In this document: piece by piece, positions 18,080 to 27,214 of the stretch | Layout: each line of letters opens with the position of its first letter | How positions within the stretch are numbered: position 1 is the first letter of the stretch | Source: Streptomyces sp. NBC_01498 | Lineage (GTDB): Bacteria; Actinomycetota; Actinomycetes; Streptomycetales; Streptomycetaceae | Assembly (NCBI RefSeq): GCF_036327775.1 | Contig: NZ_CP109598.1 | Span: forward strand, 6,863,501-6,927,500 | Length of the DNA stretch: 64,000 bases | Reading direction: 5' to 3' | Translations under genes and position numbers: made by a program | The notes under the pieces: model-generated | Told to the model about the DNA's origin: nothing | The model's input: only the letters and a program-made list of their open reading frames with translations | Databases searched by the model: none

Positions 18080-19076
18080 CCACCACCGAGTCCGCTCCCG
18101 CCGCTCCCTCAAGGACCCCGTCGTCGGCGTCTGGCTCGCCGCGCTCGCCGTCACCGTCCTCGGCTGGATCGTCGTCACCGCCCAGGGCGGGACCTTCCTC
18201 ACCACCACCACGACCGTCGCGATCCTCCAGAACTGCGTCGCGCTCGGCCTGGTCGCCGTCGGCCAGTCCGTGGTCGTCCTCACCGGCTCCCTGGACCTGT
18301 CCGTCGCCTACCTCATCAGCCTCGGCACCCTCGTCGCCGCCGAGACGATGGCGAGCGGCGGTGTGGTGCTCGCGGTCCTCGCCGTCCTCGCGCTGTCCGC
18401 CGCCGTCGGGCTCGCCAACGGACTCGTCGTCACCGGGCTCAAGGTCAACGCCTTCATCGCGACCCTCGGCACGGCGTTCGTGCTGCGCGGCTGGATCGAG
18501 GACACCTACACCGGACCGGCGGGCGAGGTGCCCGCCTCCTTCCAGCGCCTCGGCTACGACCGCGTCGGCCCCGTCCCCGTCTCGGTGTTCCTGCTCGCCG
18601 CCGTCGCCGCCCTGATGTGGCTCATCACCCGGCGCACCCGCCCCGGCCACCACATGTACGCCACCGGCGGCGACGCACACGCCGCCCGGCTCTCCGGCGT
18701 ACGCACCGGACGCACCGTCGTCCTCGCCCACGTCCTGTGCTCGCTGTGCGTCGGCGCCGCCGCCCTCTTTCTCGCCGCGCGACTGGGCGCGGGCGCCCCC
18801 TGGGCCGGCACCGAGGCACGCTACGACCTGGAGTCGATCGCCGCCGTCGTCCTCGGCGGCACGGCCCTCGCCGGAGGACGCGGGGGAGTGGCGGGCACCC
18901 TCGGGGGCGTCCTCGTCCTCGCCGTACTCGACAGCGTGTTCAACCAGCTGTCCGTCGACCCGTTCTTCAAGAACGTCGTACGCGGCGTCGTCATCATCGC
19001 CGCCGTCGCCCTCTACGCCCGGCCCCGGCGGACCCCGAAGCCGTCCGCGGCACCGACGGAAGGGCGGACCGCGTGA
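18076..19076 (+). CDS. Sugar ABC transporter permease 1 with apparent frameshift near its start
   Basis: A CUT2-family permease (RbsC-like). The natural start is GTG at 18076, overlapping the ATPase stop by four bases, and it reads VTTTESAPAAP. The conserved body LKDPVVGVWLAALAVTVLGW and onward is one frame over, and that frame has no ATG or GTG before 18270. One extra C in GCTCCCTCAAG around 18103-18113 would restore a smooth junction, APAAPLKDPVV. The body shows about nine hydrophobic segments, VGQSVVVLTGSLDLSVAYLISLGT (the permease signature) and the EAA-like VLGGTALAGGRGGVAGTLGG. Either the sequence has a one-base error, or translation starts at GTG 18270 (268 residues, first helices lost), or the gene is broken. 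Confidence 0.75.
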
Positions 19077-20185
19077 ACACCCCCGGCACCACCGCGAGCG
19101 AGGCCGGGACCGGGCGCGGGAAGGCTTCGACGGCGGCCCTCGGAAGCCGGGTCGCCCGCGCCCTCGGCGCCGGTGCCCCCGTGTTCGCGCTGCTCGCCCT
19201 GCTGCTCCTCGCCCTCCTGATCACCGACCCGGGCTTCTACCGGCCCGACAGCTTCCTCTCCTTCGTCAAGCGCGCCGCGCCCCTGGTGATCCTGGCCGCC
19301 GGGCAGTATCTCGTCGTCGTCGGCGGCGAGTTCGACCTGTCCGTCGGCGCGGTCGTCACGGCGGGCGTGGTCGTGGCGGCCGAACTGTACGGCTCCTTCC
19401 CCGGCGCCCCCTGGCCGGTGGTCACCGGGGTCCTGCTCGCCGCCGGTGCGCTGGCCGGGCTGGTGAGCGGGCTGATCACGACGGTCCTGCGGGTGCCGTC
19501 GTTCATCACCACCCTCGGCATGATGCTGATCCTCGAAGGCGCGGTCTTCTTCTGGACCGGCGGCTCACCGCAGGGCGTCCTGCCCGACGCCTTCCGCGAG
19601 GCGGGCCGGGGCACCGCCTTCGGCGTCCTGCCCTGGGCGGTCGTCGCCTGTCTGCTGGCCGGGACCGCCGCCGTCCTGGTGACACGCTCCGACTTCGGGC
19701 GGACGCTCGTCGCGACGGGCGACAGCGACCGCGCCGCCGCGCTCGCCGGAGTCCGCGTGGCCCGGGTGCGGACCGTGGCCTTCGTCCTGTCCGGCACCGC
19801 CGCCGCGCTCGCCGCCGTCCTCGTCGGCGGCTTCTCCGGGGTCTCCGCGCAGGCGGGCCGGGGCTACGAGTTCGAGGCCATCACCGCCGTCGTCCTCGGC
19901 GGGGTGGCCCTCGGCGGCGGACGCGGCTCGGTGGTCGCCGCCATGGCCGGTGCCTTCTCCCTCCAGGCGCTGTTCACCCTGCTCAACCTGCACGGTGTCT
20001 CCGGGGCCCTGGAGTCCACCGTCCAGGGCGTCATCGTCATCGCCGCCGTCGGCCTCGGCGCGGCCGGCCGGCCCCGCCGCGCGGCTCGGGGCGCCGGCCC
20101 GCCCGGCAGTGCCCCGCCCGGCATTTCTCCACCCGGTGTCACCCCACCCACCGGTACGCACCCCTCGGGAGGAACAGCCTCATGA
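19073..20185 (+). CDS. Sugar ABC transporter permease 2
   Basis: A 370-residue CUT2 permease; the GTG start at 19073 overlaps the previous stop by four bases. A cytoplasmic N-terminus is followed by about ten hydrophobic segments. VILAAGQYLVVVGGEFDLSVGAV is the family signature near residue 80, and VVLGGVALGGGRGSVVAAMAG is the ATPase-contacting loop near residue 275. The C-terminal 45 residues form a Pro/Gly-rich tail (PPGSAPPGISPPGVTPP) that is not part of the transporter fold. Together with permease 1 it would make a heterodimeric channel, which is common in actinobacterial CUT2 systems. Confidence 0.9.
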   Translation: MNTPGTTASEAGTGRGKASTAALGSRVARALGAGAPVFALLALLLLALLITDPGFYRPDSFLSFVKRAAPLVILAAGQYLVVVGGEFDLSVGAVVTAGVVVAAELYGSFPGAPWPVVTGVLLAAGALAGLVSGLITTVLRVPSFITTLGMMLILEGAVFFWTGGSPQGVLPDAFREAGRGTAFGVLPWAVVACLLAGTAAVLVTRSDFGRTLVATGDSDRAAALAGVRVARVRTVAFVLSGTAAALAAVLVGGFSGVSAQAGRGYEFEAITAVVLGGVALGGGRGSVVAAMAGAFSLQALFTLLNLHGVSGALESTVQGVIVIAAVGLGAAGRPRRAARGAGPPGSAPPGISPPGVTPPTGTHPSGGTAS

Positions 20186-21402
20186 CCGTCCTACGCACCG
20201 CCCGCCGACGGGCGCTCGCCGCGGGCGCCGCCCTGCTCGGCGCCGTACTCGTCGCCTCCTGCACCAGCGACGCGCCCCCCGACCGGCCCCCGGCCGCCCC
20301 GGGCACCGGGAGTACCGCGGACGCGGGCACCGGGAAACAGTCCAGCTTCTTCGAACAGGCCGAGTACGAGCACCAGTTGGCCCTCGCCGACGAACGGCCG
20401 CACGGACCGGCGGACAAGCCCTGGGAGCAGATGCTCAGCCCGCAGATGGTGGACACCTCCCAGTACCGGACGGACGAGCCGGACGACATCGCCCTCTGCT
20501 TCTCCAACGCGGGCGTCTTCAACCCCTGGCGCCAGGTGGGCCTGAAGAACATGCGCGCCGAGGTCGAACTGCACCGGGAGATCACCGAGTTCACCGTCCT
20601 GGACGCCCAGGGCAAGGACGACAAACAGATCTCCGACATCCAGGAACTCTCCGGACGCGACTGCGACGCGCTGATCGTCTCGCCGAACACGACCGCCACC
20701 CTCACCCCCGCCGTCGAACAGGCCTGCGGGAAGCTGCCCGTCGTGGTCTTCGACCGGGGCGTCGAGACCGACTGCGCGGTCACCTTCGTCAATCCGATCG
20801 GCGGCTACGCGTACGGCGCGGTGGCGGCCGACTTCCTCGTCGAGAAGGTCGAGCCGAGGGGCAAGATCCTGGCACTGCGCATCTCACCCGGCGTGGACGT
20901 CCTGGAGACCCGCTGGTCGGCGGCGAAGGTCGCCTTCGACCGGAGCGAACTCGACGTCGTGGACGTGAAGTTCACCGACGGCGACCCGGCCAGGACCAAG
21001 GCGGTCGTGACCGACGCGCTCACCCGGCACGGCGACATCGACGGGGTGTGGATGGACTCCGGCGCCACCGCCGTCGCCGCCGTCGAGGCGTTCGAGGACG
21101 CCGGCAAGGACGTCCCGCCGATCACCGGGGAGGACCAGCAGGACTTCCTCCAGGCGTGGCGGGACAAGGACCTCACGGCGATCGCCCCCGCGTACCCGAC
21201 GTTCCAGTGGCGTACCGCCGTCATCGCCGCGCTGGACGTCCTCAAGGGCGAGGACGTGCCCAAGGAGTGGAAGCTGCCGCAGCCGACCGTCACGCAGGAG
21301 AACCTGGGCGACTACCTCAAGCCCGGCATGCCGCCGCTGCACTACGCGATGTGCGGCTGCGAGTCGATGCCCGGATTCCCGAAGGACTGGGGCGGCAGGT
21401 GA
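20182..21402 (+). CDS. Sugar ABC transporter substrate-binding lipoprotein
   Basis: A 406-residue periplasmic-binding-protein type 1 (Peripla_BP_4) lipoprotein. The lipobox LVAS|C places the lipidated cysteine at residue 27, after an RRRALAAGAALLGAV signal. The ATG at 20182 overlaps the permease stop (ATGA). The mature protein has the two-lobe pattern of ribose-binding proteins: DIALCFSNAGVFNPWRQVGLKN at the start of lobe 1, CDALIVSPNTTATLTPAVEQA, and GDIDGVWMDSGATAVAAVEAF in lobe 2. At its C-terminus (HYAMCGCESMPGFPKDW) it is Cys-rich, which is unusual. It delivers the sugar to the two permeases; ligand identity cannot be read. Confidence 0.9.
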   Translation: MTVLRTARRRALAAGAALLGAVLVASCTSDAPPDRPPAAPGTGSTADAGTGKQSSFFEQAEYEHQLALADERPHGPADKPWEQMLSPQMVDTSQYRTDEPDDIALCFSNAGVFNPWRQVGLKNMRAEVELHREITEFTVLDAQGKDDKQISDIQELSGRDCDALIVSPNTTATLTPAVEQACGKLPVVVFDRGVETDCAVTFVNPIGGYAYGAVAADFLVEKVEPRGKILALRISPGVDVLETRWSAAKVAFDRSELDVVDVKFTDGDPARTKAVVTDALTRHGDIDGVWMDSGATAVAAVEAFEDAGKDVPPITGEDQQDFLQAWRDKDLTAIAPAYPTFQWRTAVIAALDVLKGEDVPKEWKLPQPTVTQENLGDYLKPGMPPLHYAMCGCESMPGFPKDWGGR

Positions 21403-22298
21403 CCGGGCCGGCCGGGACCTCCCCGGCGCTCCCGCCCTTCGCGCTCGGCGCCAACCCCTGGATCTGGCACTCCCCGGTCGACGGGGCGGCCCTCGCGGAG
21501 ACGCTGCCGAAGCTGGCCGGCTGGGGCTTCGACTGCGTCGAACTCCCCCTGGAGCGGGCCGGCGACTGGGCGCCCGCCGCCACGGCGAAGCTGCTGGACG
21601 CCACCGGGCTCGCCCCGGCGGCCGTCGTCGCCGTCATGCCGCCCGGCCGTGACCTCGTGGCCACCGACGCGGCGACCGTGCGCGCCACCCAGGACTATCT
21701 GCGGCGCTGCGTCGACGCGGCCCACGCCCTCGGGGCGCCCGTCGTGGCCGGCCCGGTCTACACGGCCGTCGGACGCGCCTGGCGGATGACGGACGGTGAG
21801 CGCGCGGCGGCGTGGGCCGAGTGGCGCGAGCACCTCGCGCCCGTCGCCGCCCACGCGCGGGACGCGGGCGTGACGATCGCCGTCGAACCGCTGAACCGGT
21901 ACGAGACGAGTCTGCTGAACACCGTCGCCCAGTGCCTCACGGCGCTGGACGGCCTGGACCCGGCGGCCGTCGGCATCGCCCTCGACGTCTACCACCAGAA
22001 CATCGAGGAGCGCGGCCTGCCCGGCGCCGTACGCGAGGCGGGCGGCCGGATCGCCCACGTCCAGGTGTGCGCCAACGACCGCGGCGCGCCCGGCGCCGAC
22101 CACCTCGACTGGCCCGGCTTCCTCACGGCCCTCGCGGAGAGCGGCTACCGGGGGCCGCTGTGCGTCGAGTCGTTCACCGCGCACAACGACGCGATCGCCG
22201 TGGCCGCCTCCGTCTGGCGTCCCCTCGCCACCAGCCAGGACACGCTCGCCACCGACGGGCTGGCGTTCCTGCGCCGCACGCTCGCCGCCCTTCCGTAG
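21399..22298 (+). CDS. Sugar epimerase/isomerase, TIM-barrel (D-tagatose 3-epimerase-like)
   Basis: A 299-residue AP-endonuclease-2-superfamily TIM barrel, starting with GTG at 21399 (four-base overlap with the binding protein). The divalent-metal ligands of ketose 3-epimerases are recognisable: VTIAVEPLNRYETSL (Glu), GIALDVYHQNIEE (Asp), RIAHVQVCANDRGAPG (His) and YRGPLCVESF (Glu). The early NPWIWHSPVDGAALAETL segment matches this family's start. It would act in the cytoplasm on the sugar brought in by the operon's transporter. Some members of the superfamily instead cleave 3-keto-glycosides, and the ThuA-fused protein downstream makes that worth considering. Its stop codon abuts the MITE-like copy B. 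Confidence 0.85.
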   Translation: MTGPAGTSPALPPFALGANPWIWHSPVDGAALAETLPKLAGWGFDCVELPLERAGDWAPAATAKLLDATGLAPAAVVAVMPPGRDLVATDAATVRATQDYLRRCVDAAHALGAPVVAGPVYTAVGRAWRMTDGERAAAWAEWREHLAPVAAHARDAGVTIAVEPLNRYETSLLNTVAQCLTALDGLDPAAVGIALDVYHQNIEERGLPGAVREAGGRIAHVQVCANDRGAPGADHLDWPGFLTALAESGYRGPLCVESFTAHNDAIAVAASVWRPLATSQDTLATDGLAFLRRTLAALP

Positions 22299-22549
22299 AC
22301 CGTGTCCGACGCATATGACCGGGCGCGCGACGCCCGGCACGCACGCTCTCCCCCGTAGCCCCCGAGGGGGTTACGGGAGGTGCCCCCTGTGTTGTCGGAG
22401 TCGGCCACGTACGCCCGAGTACGCCGGGTCCGTCCACGACGACGATCCTCCGCCTTGCGGGCGCACGCACCGGCGGAGACATCAGCCGCTCCGCGACGGG
22501 CGCACGCCCCGCCCTGCGGGCGGACCACACCATGCGCCGGACACGGCCC
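22298..22549. mobile_element. MITE-like element, copy B
   Basis: About 252 bp, inverted relative to copy A at 12477. The ends ACCGTGTCCGACGCAT (22299-22314) and, inverted, GCCGTGTCCGGCGCAT (22532-22547) agree at 14 of 16 positions. It carries an extra palindromic stretch near 22350-22390 (CCCCCGAGGGGGTT) that copy A lacks. It begins at the last base of the epimerase stop codon and separates that gene from the ThuA-fusion gene. No transposase is encoded. Confidence 0.65.
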
Positions 22550-22637
22550 AGGCGCCCGCCGGGCGCGCGAGCGTCGGACCCGGCTCGCCACGCGCGGTAC
22601 CACCCGACCGATCCCGTCCCCCAGAGAGGACCGGCAG

Positions 22638-25600
22638 ATGAAATGGCATGTGCATGACTATATGCGGCGCGGGAGAGCGACCCGCAGAGCCCTCACCGCC
22701 GCCGTCGGCGCCCTGCTCCTCGCGCTGACCGCCCTGCCCACCGGCGCCGGAGCCGCCGAGAAGGAAGCCTCCTTCAAGGCGCTGATCTTCACCCGCGCCG
22801 TCGGCTACGTCCACGCCTCCATCCCGGACGGCGTCACCATGTTCGAGGAGGAGGCGGCCGACAACGGCTTCGAGATCGTCCGCAGCGACGACCCCGCCGT
22901 CTTCAGCGACGACAACCTCGCCCAGTACGACGCGATCGTCATGCTCCAGAACTCCGGCATGGTCTGGGACACCGAGGCCCAGCGCCGGGCCATGCAGACC
23001 TACCTGCGGAGCGGCAAGGGCGTCGTCGCCGTCCACAACACCCTCGACATGGGCGTCGAGGAGGCGTTCCCGTGGTGGGACGAGACCATCAACGGCGGCG
23101 CCCACATGCCCAGCCACTCGCCCGGCGTGCTCCCCGGCACCGCCAAGGTCGCCGACCGCGTCCACCCCTCCACGGCGCACCTGCCCGAGCGGTGGGAACG
23201 CCCCGAGGAGTGGTACAACTTCGACGCCGACCCCCGCGGTGACGTCCATGTCCTGGTCACCGCCGACGAGACCACGTACGACCCCGGCCCCGACGCCATG
23301 GGCGCCGACCACCCCATCTCCTGGTGCCGCAACACCGAGGGCGGCCGGGTCTGGGCCACCGCCATGGGCCACGACGCGCCCGCCTACGACGAGGAGGCGT
23401 TCCGCGACCATGTCGTCGGCGGCCTCCGGTGGGCGGCCGGCGACGCGCCCGGCGACTGCGGCGGCACCGACTGGGGCGCCTACGAGAAGGTCACCCTCGA
23501 CGACAACACCGCCGACCCGATGGAACTCGACGTCGCCGACGACGGCCGGGTGGTCTACGCCCAGCGCAACGGCGAACTGAAGGTCTTCGACCCCGCCTCC
23601 CACGCCACCGTCACCGCGGGCACCCTCGACGTCTACACCGGCGGCGAGGACGGCCTCGTCGGGATGGAACTCGACCCGGACTTCACCACCAACCACTGGA
23701 TCTACCTCTACTACGCCCCCGCCGGCGCCACCGAGGACATCAACCGGCTCTCCCGCTTCACCCTGCACGGCGACACCCTCGACCTCGCCAGCGAGAAGAA
23801 GCTCCTCGACGTCCCCGCCTACCGCTCCCGCACCTTCACCGAGCCCGGACACACCGGCGGCGCCGTCGAGTTCGGCCCGGACGGCACCCTGTACCTGGGC
23901 GTCGGCGACGACGTACCGCCCAACCTCGACCCCGACTGGCAGGGTTACGCGCCGATCGACTGGCGCGAGGGCAAGGAGATGCTCGACGCCGCGCGCACCG
24001 CGGGCAACACCAACGACCTGCGCGGCAAACTGCTGCGCATCACACCCACCGACGAGGGCGGCTACACCGTCCCGGAGGGCAACCTCTTCCCGCCGGGCGC
24101 CGAGAAGACCCGCCCCGAGATCTACGCGATGGGCTTCCGCAACCCGTTCCGCTTCACCGTCGACCAGCGGACCGGCAACGTCCACCTCGCCGACTACGGC
24201 CCCGACCGCGGCCTGCCCACCACCGACCGGGGCCCCGAGGGACTGGTCGAGTACAACGTCATCGAGGAGCCCGGGAACTTCGGCTGGCCGTTCTGCCACG
24301 GCGACAACCAGCCGTACGCGCCGTACGACCCGGACACCGGGGAGACCGGGCCCAAGTTCGACTGCGCCGACCCCGTCAACCCCTCGCCCAACAACACCGG
24401 ACTCACCGATCTGCCGCCCCTCCAGCAGCCCGAACTCTGGTACGGCTACGGCGTGTCCGGGCACTTCCCCGAGATGGGCGAGGGCGGCTCGGCCCCCATG
24501 GGCGGACCCGTCTACCGCTACGACCCCGACAACCCCTCCGAGACGAAGTTCCCCGAGTACTTCGACGGCGCCGGCTTCCTCTACGAGTGGTCCCGCAACA
24601 CGGTCAAGGAAGTCCGCCTCGACCAGGACGGGAACGTCCTCAAGATCAACGACTTTCTGGACACCGTGCCGTTCAAGAGCCCCATGGACATGACCTTCGG
24701 ACCCGACGGTTCGCTGTACGTCCTGGAGTGGGGCAGCCAGTTCGGCGGCGGCAACAACGACTCCGGCCTCTACCGCGTCGACTACGCCCAGGGCCGGCGC
24801 AGCCCCGTCGCCAAGGCCACCGCCTCCGTCACCGACGGACCGCTCCCGCTCGCCGTGGACTTCTCCGGCGCGGGCAGCACCGACCCGGACGGCGACCCGC
24901 TGACCTACGCGTGGGACTTCGACGGCGACGGCACCGTCGACTCCACCGACCGGGACGCCACCCACACCTACACCGAAGGAGGCGCGTTCAACGCCCAGTT
25001 GAAGGTCACCGACCCCGGCGGGAAGACCGGCTTCGCCAATGTGTCCGTCACCGCGGGCAACACCCGGCCCACGGTGACCGTCGACATCCCCGTCAACGGC
25101 ACCCTCATCGACTTCGGCGACACGGTCCCGTACCGGATCACCGTCACCGACCCCGAGGACGGCACCGTCGACTGCTCCGACGTCACCCTCAACCCGGCAC
25201 TCGGACACGACGCACACGAACACCCGACCAACGACATCGCCGGCTGCGAGGGCACCGTCGACACCGGTGACCTCGGCGGACACCCCGAGGGCGCCGACCT
25301 CACCTACGTCCTGAACGCGACCTACACCGACGGCGGCGGCGACGGGGCACCCGCCCTCACCGGTTACGGACGGGCCGTCCTGCAACCGAGGGTCAAGCAG
25401 GCCGAATACCACGACGACCAGTCGGGCACCCGCGTCATCGACCAGGCGGGCGCCGCCAACGGCAAACGCGTCGGGGACATCAGCGACGGCGACTGGCTGG
25501 CGTTCACACCGATGAGCGTGGAAGGCGTCGACACCGTGAGCTACCGCGTCTCCTCCCCGTACGGCGTCGGAGCGATCGAACTGCGCGCCGGATCACCGGA

Positions 25601-25772
25601 CGGCGAACTGCTCGCCACCACCCCGGTCCCCGACACCGGGGACTGGGACGTCTACCGGCCGACCGATCCCGTCCCGGTGAAGCCCCACGACGGCACCCAC
25701 ACGCTGTACCTCGTCTTCACGTCACCGCGGGACAACTCCTTCGACGTGGACACGGTCGAATTCGGACCGTAG
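22638..25772 (+). CDS. Secreted ThuA / sugar dehydrogenase / PKD / CBM multidomain protein
   Basis: A 1044-residue exported protein; the ATG at 22638 follows GAGAGGA. After a signal peptide (RRALTAAVGALLLALTALP) come: a ThuA-like amidotransferase-fold domain at about 46-270 (KALIFTRAVGYVHASIPDG, GKGVVAVHNTLD); a glucose/sorbosone dehydrogenase beta-propeller at about 280-715 (GLVGMELDPDF, YLYYAPAG, IYAMGFRNPFRFT, GEGGSAPMGGPVYRY); a PKD domain at about 723-805 (DPLTYAWDFDGDG); a second beta-domain; and a CBM6-like module at about 918-1044 (QAEYHDDQSG). Domain order matches secreted sugar-modifying proteins of Bacteroidetes and Streptomyces. It probably oxidises or binds polysaccharide-derived sugar outside the cell, upstream of the ABC importer. 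Confidence 0.88.
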   Translation: MKWHVHDYMRRGRATRRALTAAVGALLLALTALPTGAGAAEKEASFKALIFTRAVGYVHASIPDGVTMFEEEAADNGFEIVRSDDPAVFSDDNLAQYDAIVMLQNSGMVWDTEAQRRAMQTYLRSGKGVVAVHNTLDMGVEEAFPWWDETINGGAHMPSHSPGVLPGTAKVADRVHPSTAHLPERWERPEEWYNFDADPRGDVHVLVTADETTYDPGPDAMGADHPISWCRNTEGGRVWATAMGHDAPAYDEEAFRDHVVGGLRWAAGDAPGDCGGTDWGAYEKVTLDDNTADPMELDVADDGRVVYAQRNGELKVFDPASHATVTAGTLDVYTGGEDGLVGMELDPDFTTNHWIYLYYAPAGATEDINRLSRFTLHGDTLDLASEKKLLDVPAYRSRTFTEPGHTGGAVEFGPDGTLYLGVGDDVPPNLDPDWQGYAPIDWREGKEMLDAARTAGNTNDLRGKLLRITPTDEGGYTVPEGNLFPPGAEKTRPEIYAMGFRNPFRFTVDQRTGNVHLADYGPDRGLPTTDRGPEGLVEYNVIEEPGNFGWPFCHGDNQPYAPYDPDTGETGPKFDCADPVNPSPNNTGLTDLPPLQQPELWYGYGVSGHFPEMGEGGSAPMGGPVYRYDPDNPSETKFPEYFDGAGFLYEWSRNTVKEVRLDQDGNVLKINDFLDTVPFKSPMDMTFGPDGSLYVLEWGSQFGGGNNDSGLYRVDYAQGRRSPVAKATASVTDGPLPLAVDFSGAGSTDPDGDPLTYAWDFDGDGTVDSTDRDATHTYTEGGAFNAQLKVTDPGGKTGFANVSVTAGNTRPTVTVDIPVNGTLIDFGDTVPYRITVTDPEDGTVDCSDVTLNPALGHDAHEHPTNDIAGCEGTVDTGDLGGHPEGADLTYVLNATYTDGGGDGAPALTGYGRAVLQPRVKQAEYHDDQSGTRVIDQAGAANGKRVGDISDGDWLAFTPMSVEGVDTVSYRVSSPYGVGAIELRAGSPDGELLATTPVPDTGDWDVYRPTDPVPVKPHDGTHTLYLVFTSPRDNSFDVDTVEFGP

Positions 25773-25781
25773 CCCGCCCCC

Positions 25782-25827
25782 GGGGGGTGGCGCGCCCCGT
25801 GCCCCCACACCGGGCGCGCCACCCCCC
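25782..25827. terminator. Bidirectional terminator
   Basis: A perfect 16-bp stem GGGGGGTGGCGCGCCC (25782-25797) pairs with 25812-25827 around a 14-base loop, between the convergent ThuA-fusion and phosphotransferase genes. Confidence 0.85.
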
Positions 25828-25845
25828 ACCACCCACCCCGTCGGC

Positions 25846-26970
25846 TCAGCGCGTCCCCACCGCCGCGCGCACCGCACGGCGGGCCAGCGCGCAGTCGTCG
25901 TGCAACCGCCGCAGCAGCAGCCGCTGCTCCTCGCCGCTCGGCACCGTACCCGGCCGCGACACACTCGCCGCCCCGGCCGCAGGCGCGTCCCGCATGGTGC
26001 GCTGCACCTGCGTCTCGTACGTACGGATCTCCCCGGTCAGCACCAGCATCAGATTGACCAGGAAGGCGTCCCGGTCCGCCGTGCCGCTGGCCTGCGCGAG
26101 CTTGCTGATCTGCTGGCGCGCCACCGGGTTGTTGCCCAGCACCGTCCACAGCGTCGCCAGGTCGTACCCGGGCAGATACCAGCCCGCGTGCTCCCAGTCG
26201 AGCAGCACCGCCCCCGCGGGCCCCAGCAGCATGTTGGAGAGCAGCGCGTCACCGTGGCAGAACTGCCGCGTGCCCGGCCGCCCGAGACCGCGCAACAGCT
26301 TCTGGAGGTCACCCAGATCCCGGTCGGTGAACAGACCGAGCTCGTGGTAACGGGTGATCCGCGACGCGTAGTCAAGACCGGGGCCGAACAGGTCGCCCGG
26401 CGGACGCCAGGTGTTGAGCCGCGTCACCGCGCCCAGCACCGCCCGTACGTCGGCGCGCGGCGCCGCCTCGGCCGGATGGCGCGACAGGGCCGCGGCGCGC
26501 CCCGGCATCCGCTCCACGACCAGGGTGCAGTTGTCGGGATCGGCGGCGATCAGCCGCGGGGACCGGACCGGCGGCCGGTGCCGTACGAACGAGCGGTACG
26601 TCGCTATCTCGTGCCGGAAACTCTCCGCCCACGCCGGGGACGGGTCCAGTAAGCACTTCGCCACCGCCGTGGTCCGCCCCGTCGTCCCGACCAGCAGCAC
26701 CGACCGGCCGCTGCGCCGCAGCACCTGAACCGGGTGGAACTCCGGGCAGATCCGGTGCACCGAGGCGATGGCCATCCGCAGTTGCGCGCCCTGGGCGCCG
26801 GACAGGTCCAGCCTGCCGCCCAGCGGCCCGCCGGACGTCCCCGTCCAGCGCCGCGCCCGGCCGGCGTGGGTGGGGTCCAGATAGGGGCCGCCCCCCGCCG
26901 TCGGGGGCCGCTGCTGCCGGGGCGGAGCGGCCACGGAGGGCGATGCTGTGTACGACGACGCTGTGTACAT
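25846..26970 (-). CDS. Aminoglycoside phosphotransferase-like kinase (APH superfamily)
   Basis: A 374-residue protein from ATG 26970 ([14 protein letters not shown]); a longer version from 27036 is possible. The first 65 residues are disordered. The kinase fold shows [38 protein letters not shown], which contains the Brenner-type HGDxxxxN catalytic loop and the DWE metal-binding motif of APH/choline kinases. An N-lobe Lys candidate lies in [11 protein letters not shown]. The substrate is unknown, and antibiotic resistance should not be assumed. It is divergent from the NsdA-like regulator, with a 244-base shared upstream region. Confidence 0.8.
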   Translation of the reverse strand: MYTASSYTASPSVAAPPRQQRPPTAGGGPYLDPTHAGRARRWTGTSGGPLGGRLDLSGAQGAQLRMAIASVHRICPEFHPVQVLRRSGRSVLLVGTTGRTTAVAKCLLDPSPAWAESFRHEIATYRSFVRHRPPVRSPRLIAADPDNCTLVVERMPGRAAALSRHPAEAAPRADVRAVLGAVTRLNTWRPPGDLFGPGLDYASRITRYHELGLFTDRDLGDLQKLLRGLGRPGTRQFCHGDALLSNMLLGPAGAVLLDWEHAGWYLPGYDLATLWTVLGNNPVARQQISKLAQASGTADRDAFLVNLMLVLTGEIRTYETQVQRTMRDAPAAGAASVSRPGTVPSGEEQRLLLRRLHDDCALARRAVRAAVGTR

Positions 26971-27214
26971 GGGCCAACGAATCCCTTCGTGGTACCGACG
27001 AATTGCCCGCGCCTCCCGCCCCGGCGGCCCTTTCACATCCTGGGGAATGTGTCCGAACCGCCGGGCCGGGGTGGCGCGTTCCTACACGACACCCGGTCGC
27101 GGGTGGCACACCATGTGGCGGACCCTGGCGAAGCCTGGCGAATAGTCGCCAGGCATCCGATCGGTGGGTGACGGCCGGTTACTGTCAACTCAGCCGAGAA
27201 CCTGGGGGCTTGAC

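Noticed and set aside
22380..22637. N-terminal extension of the ThuA-fusion protein
   Set aside because: It lies in the MITE-like element; GAGAGGA and a signal peptide support ATG 22638.
25846..26970. Aminoglycoside resistance gene
   Set aside because: The APH fold is clear but substrate residues do not point to aminoglycosides; such kinases have many substrates.
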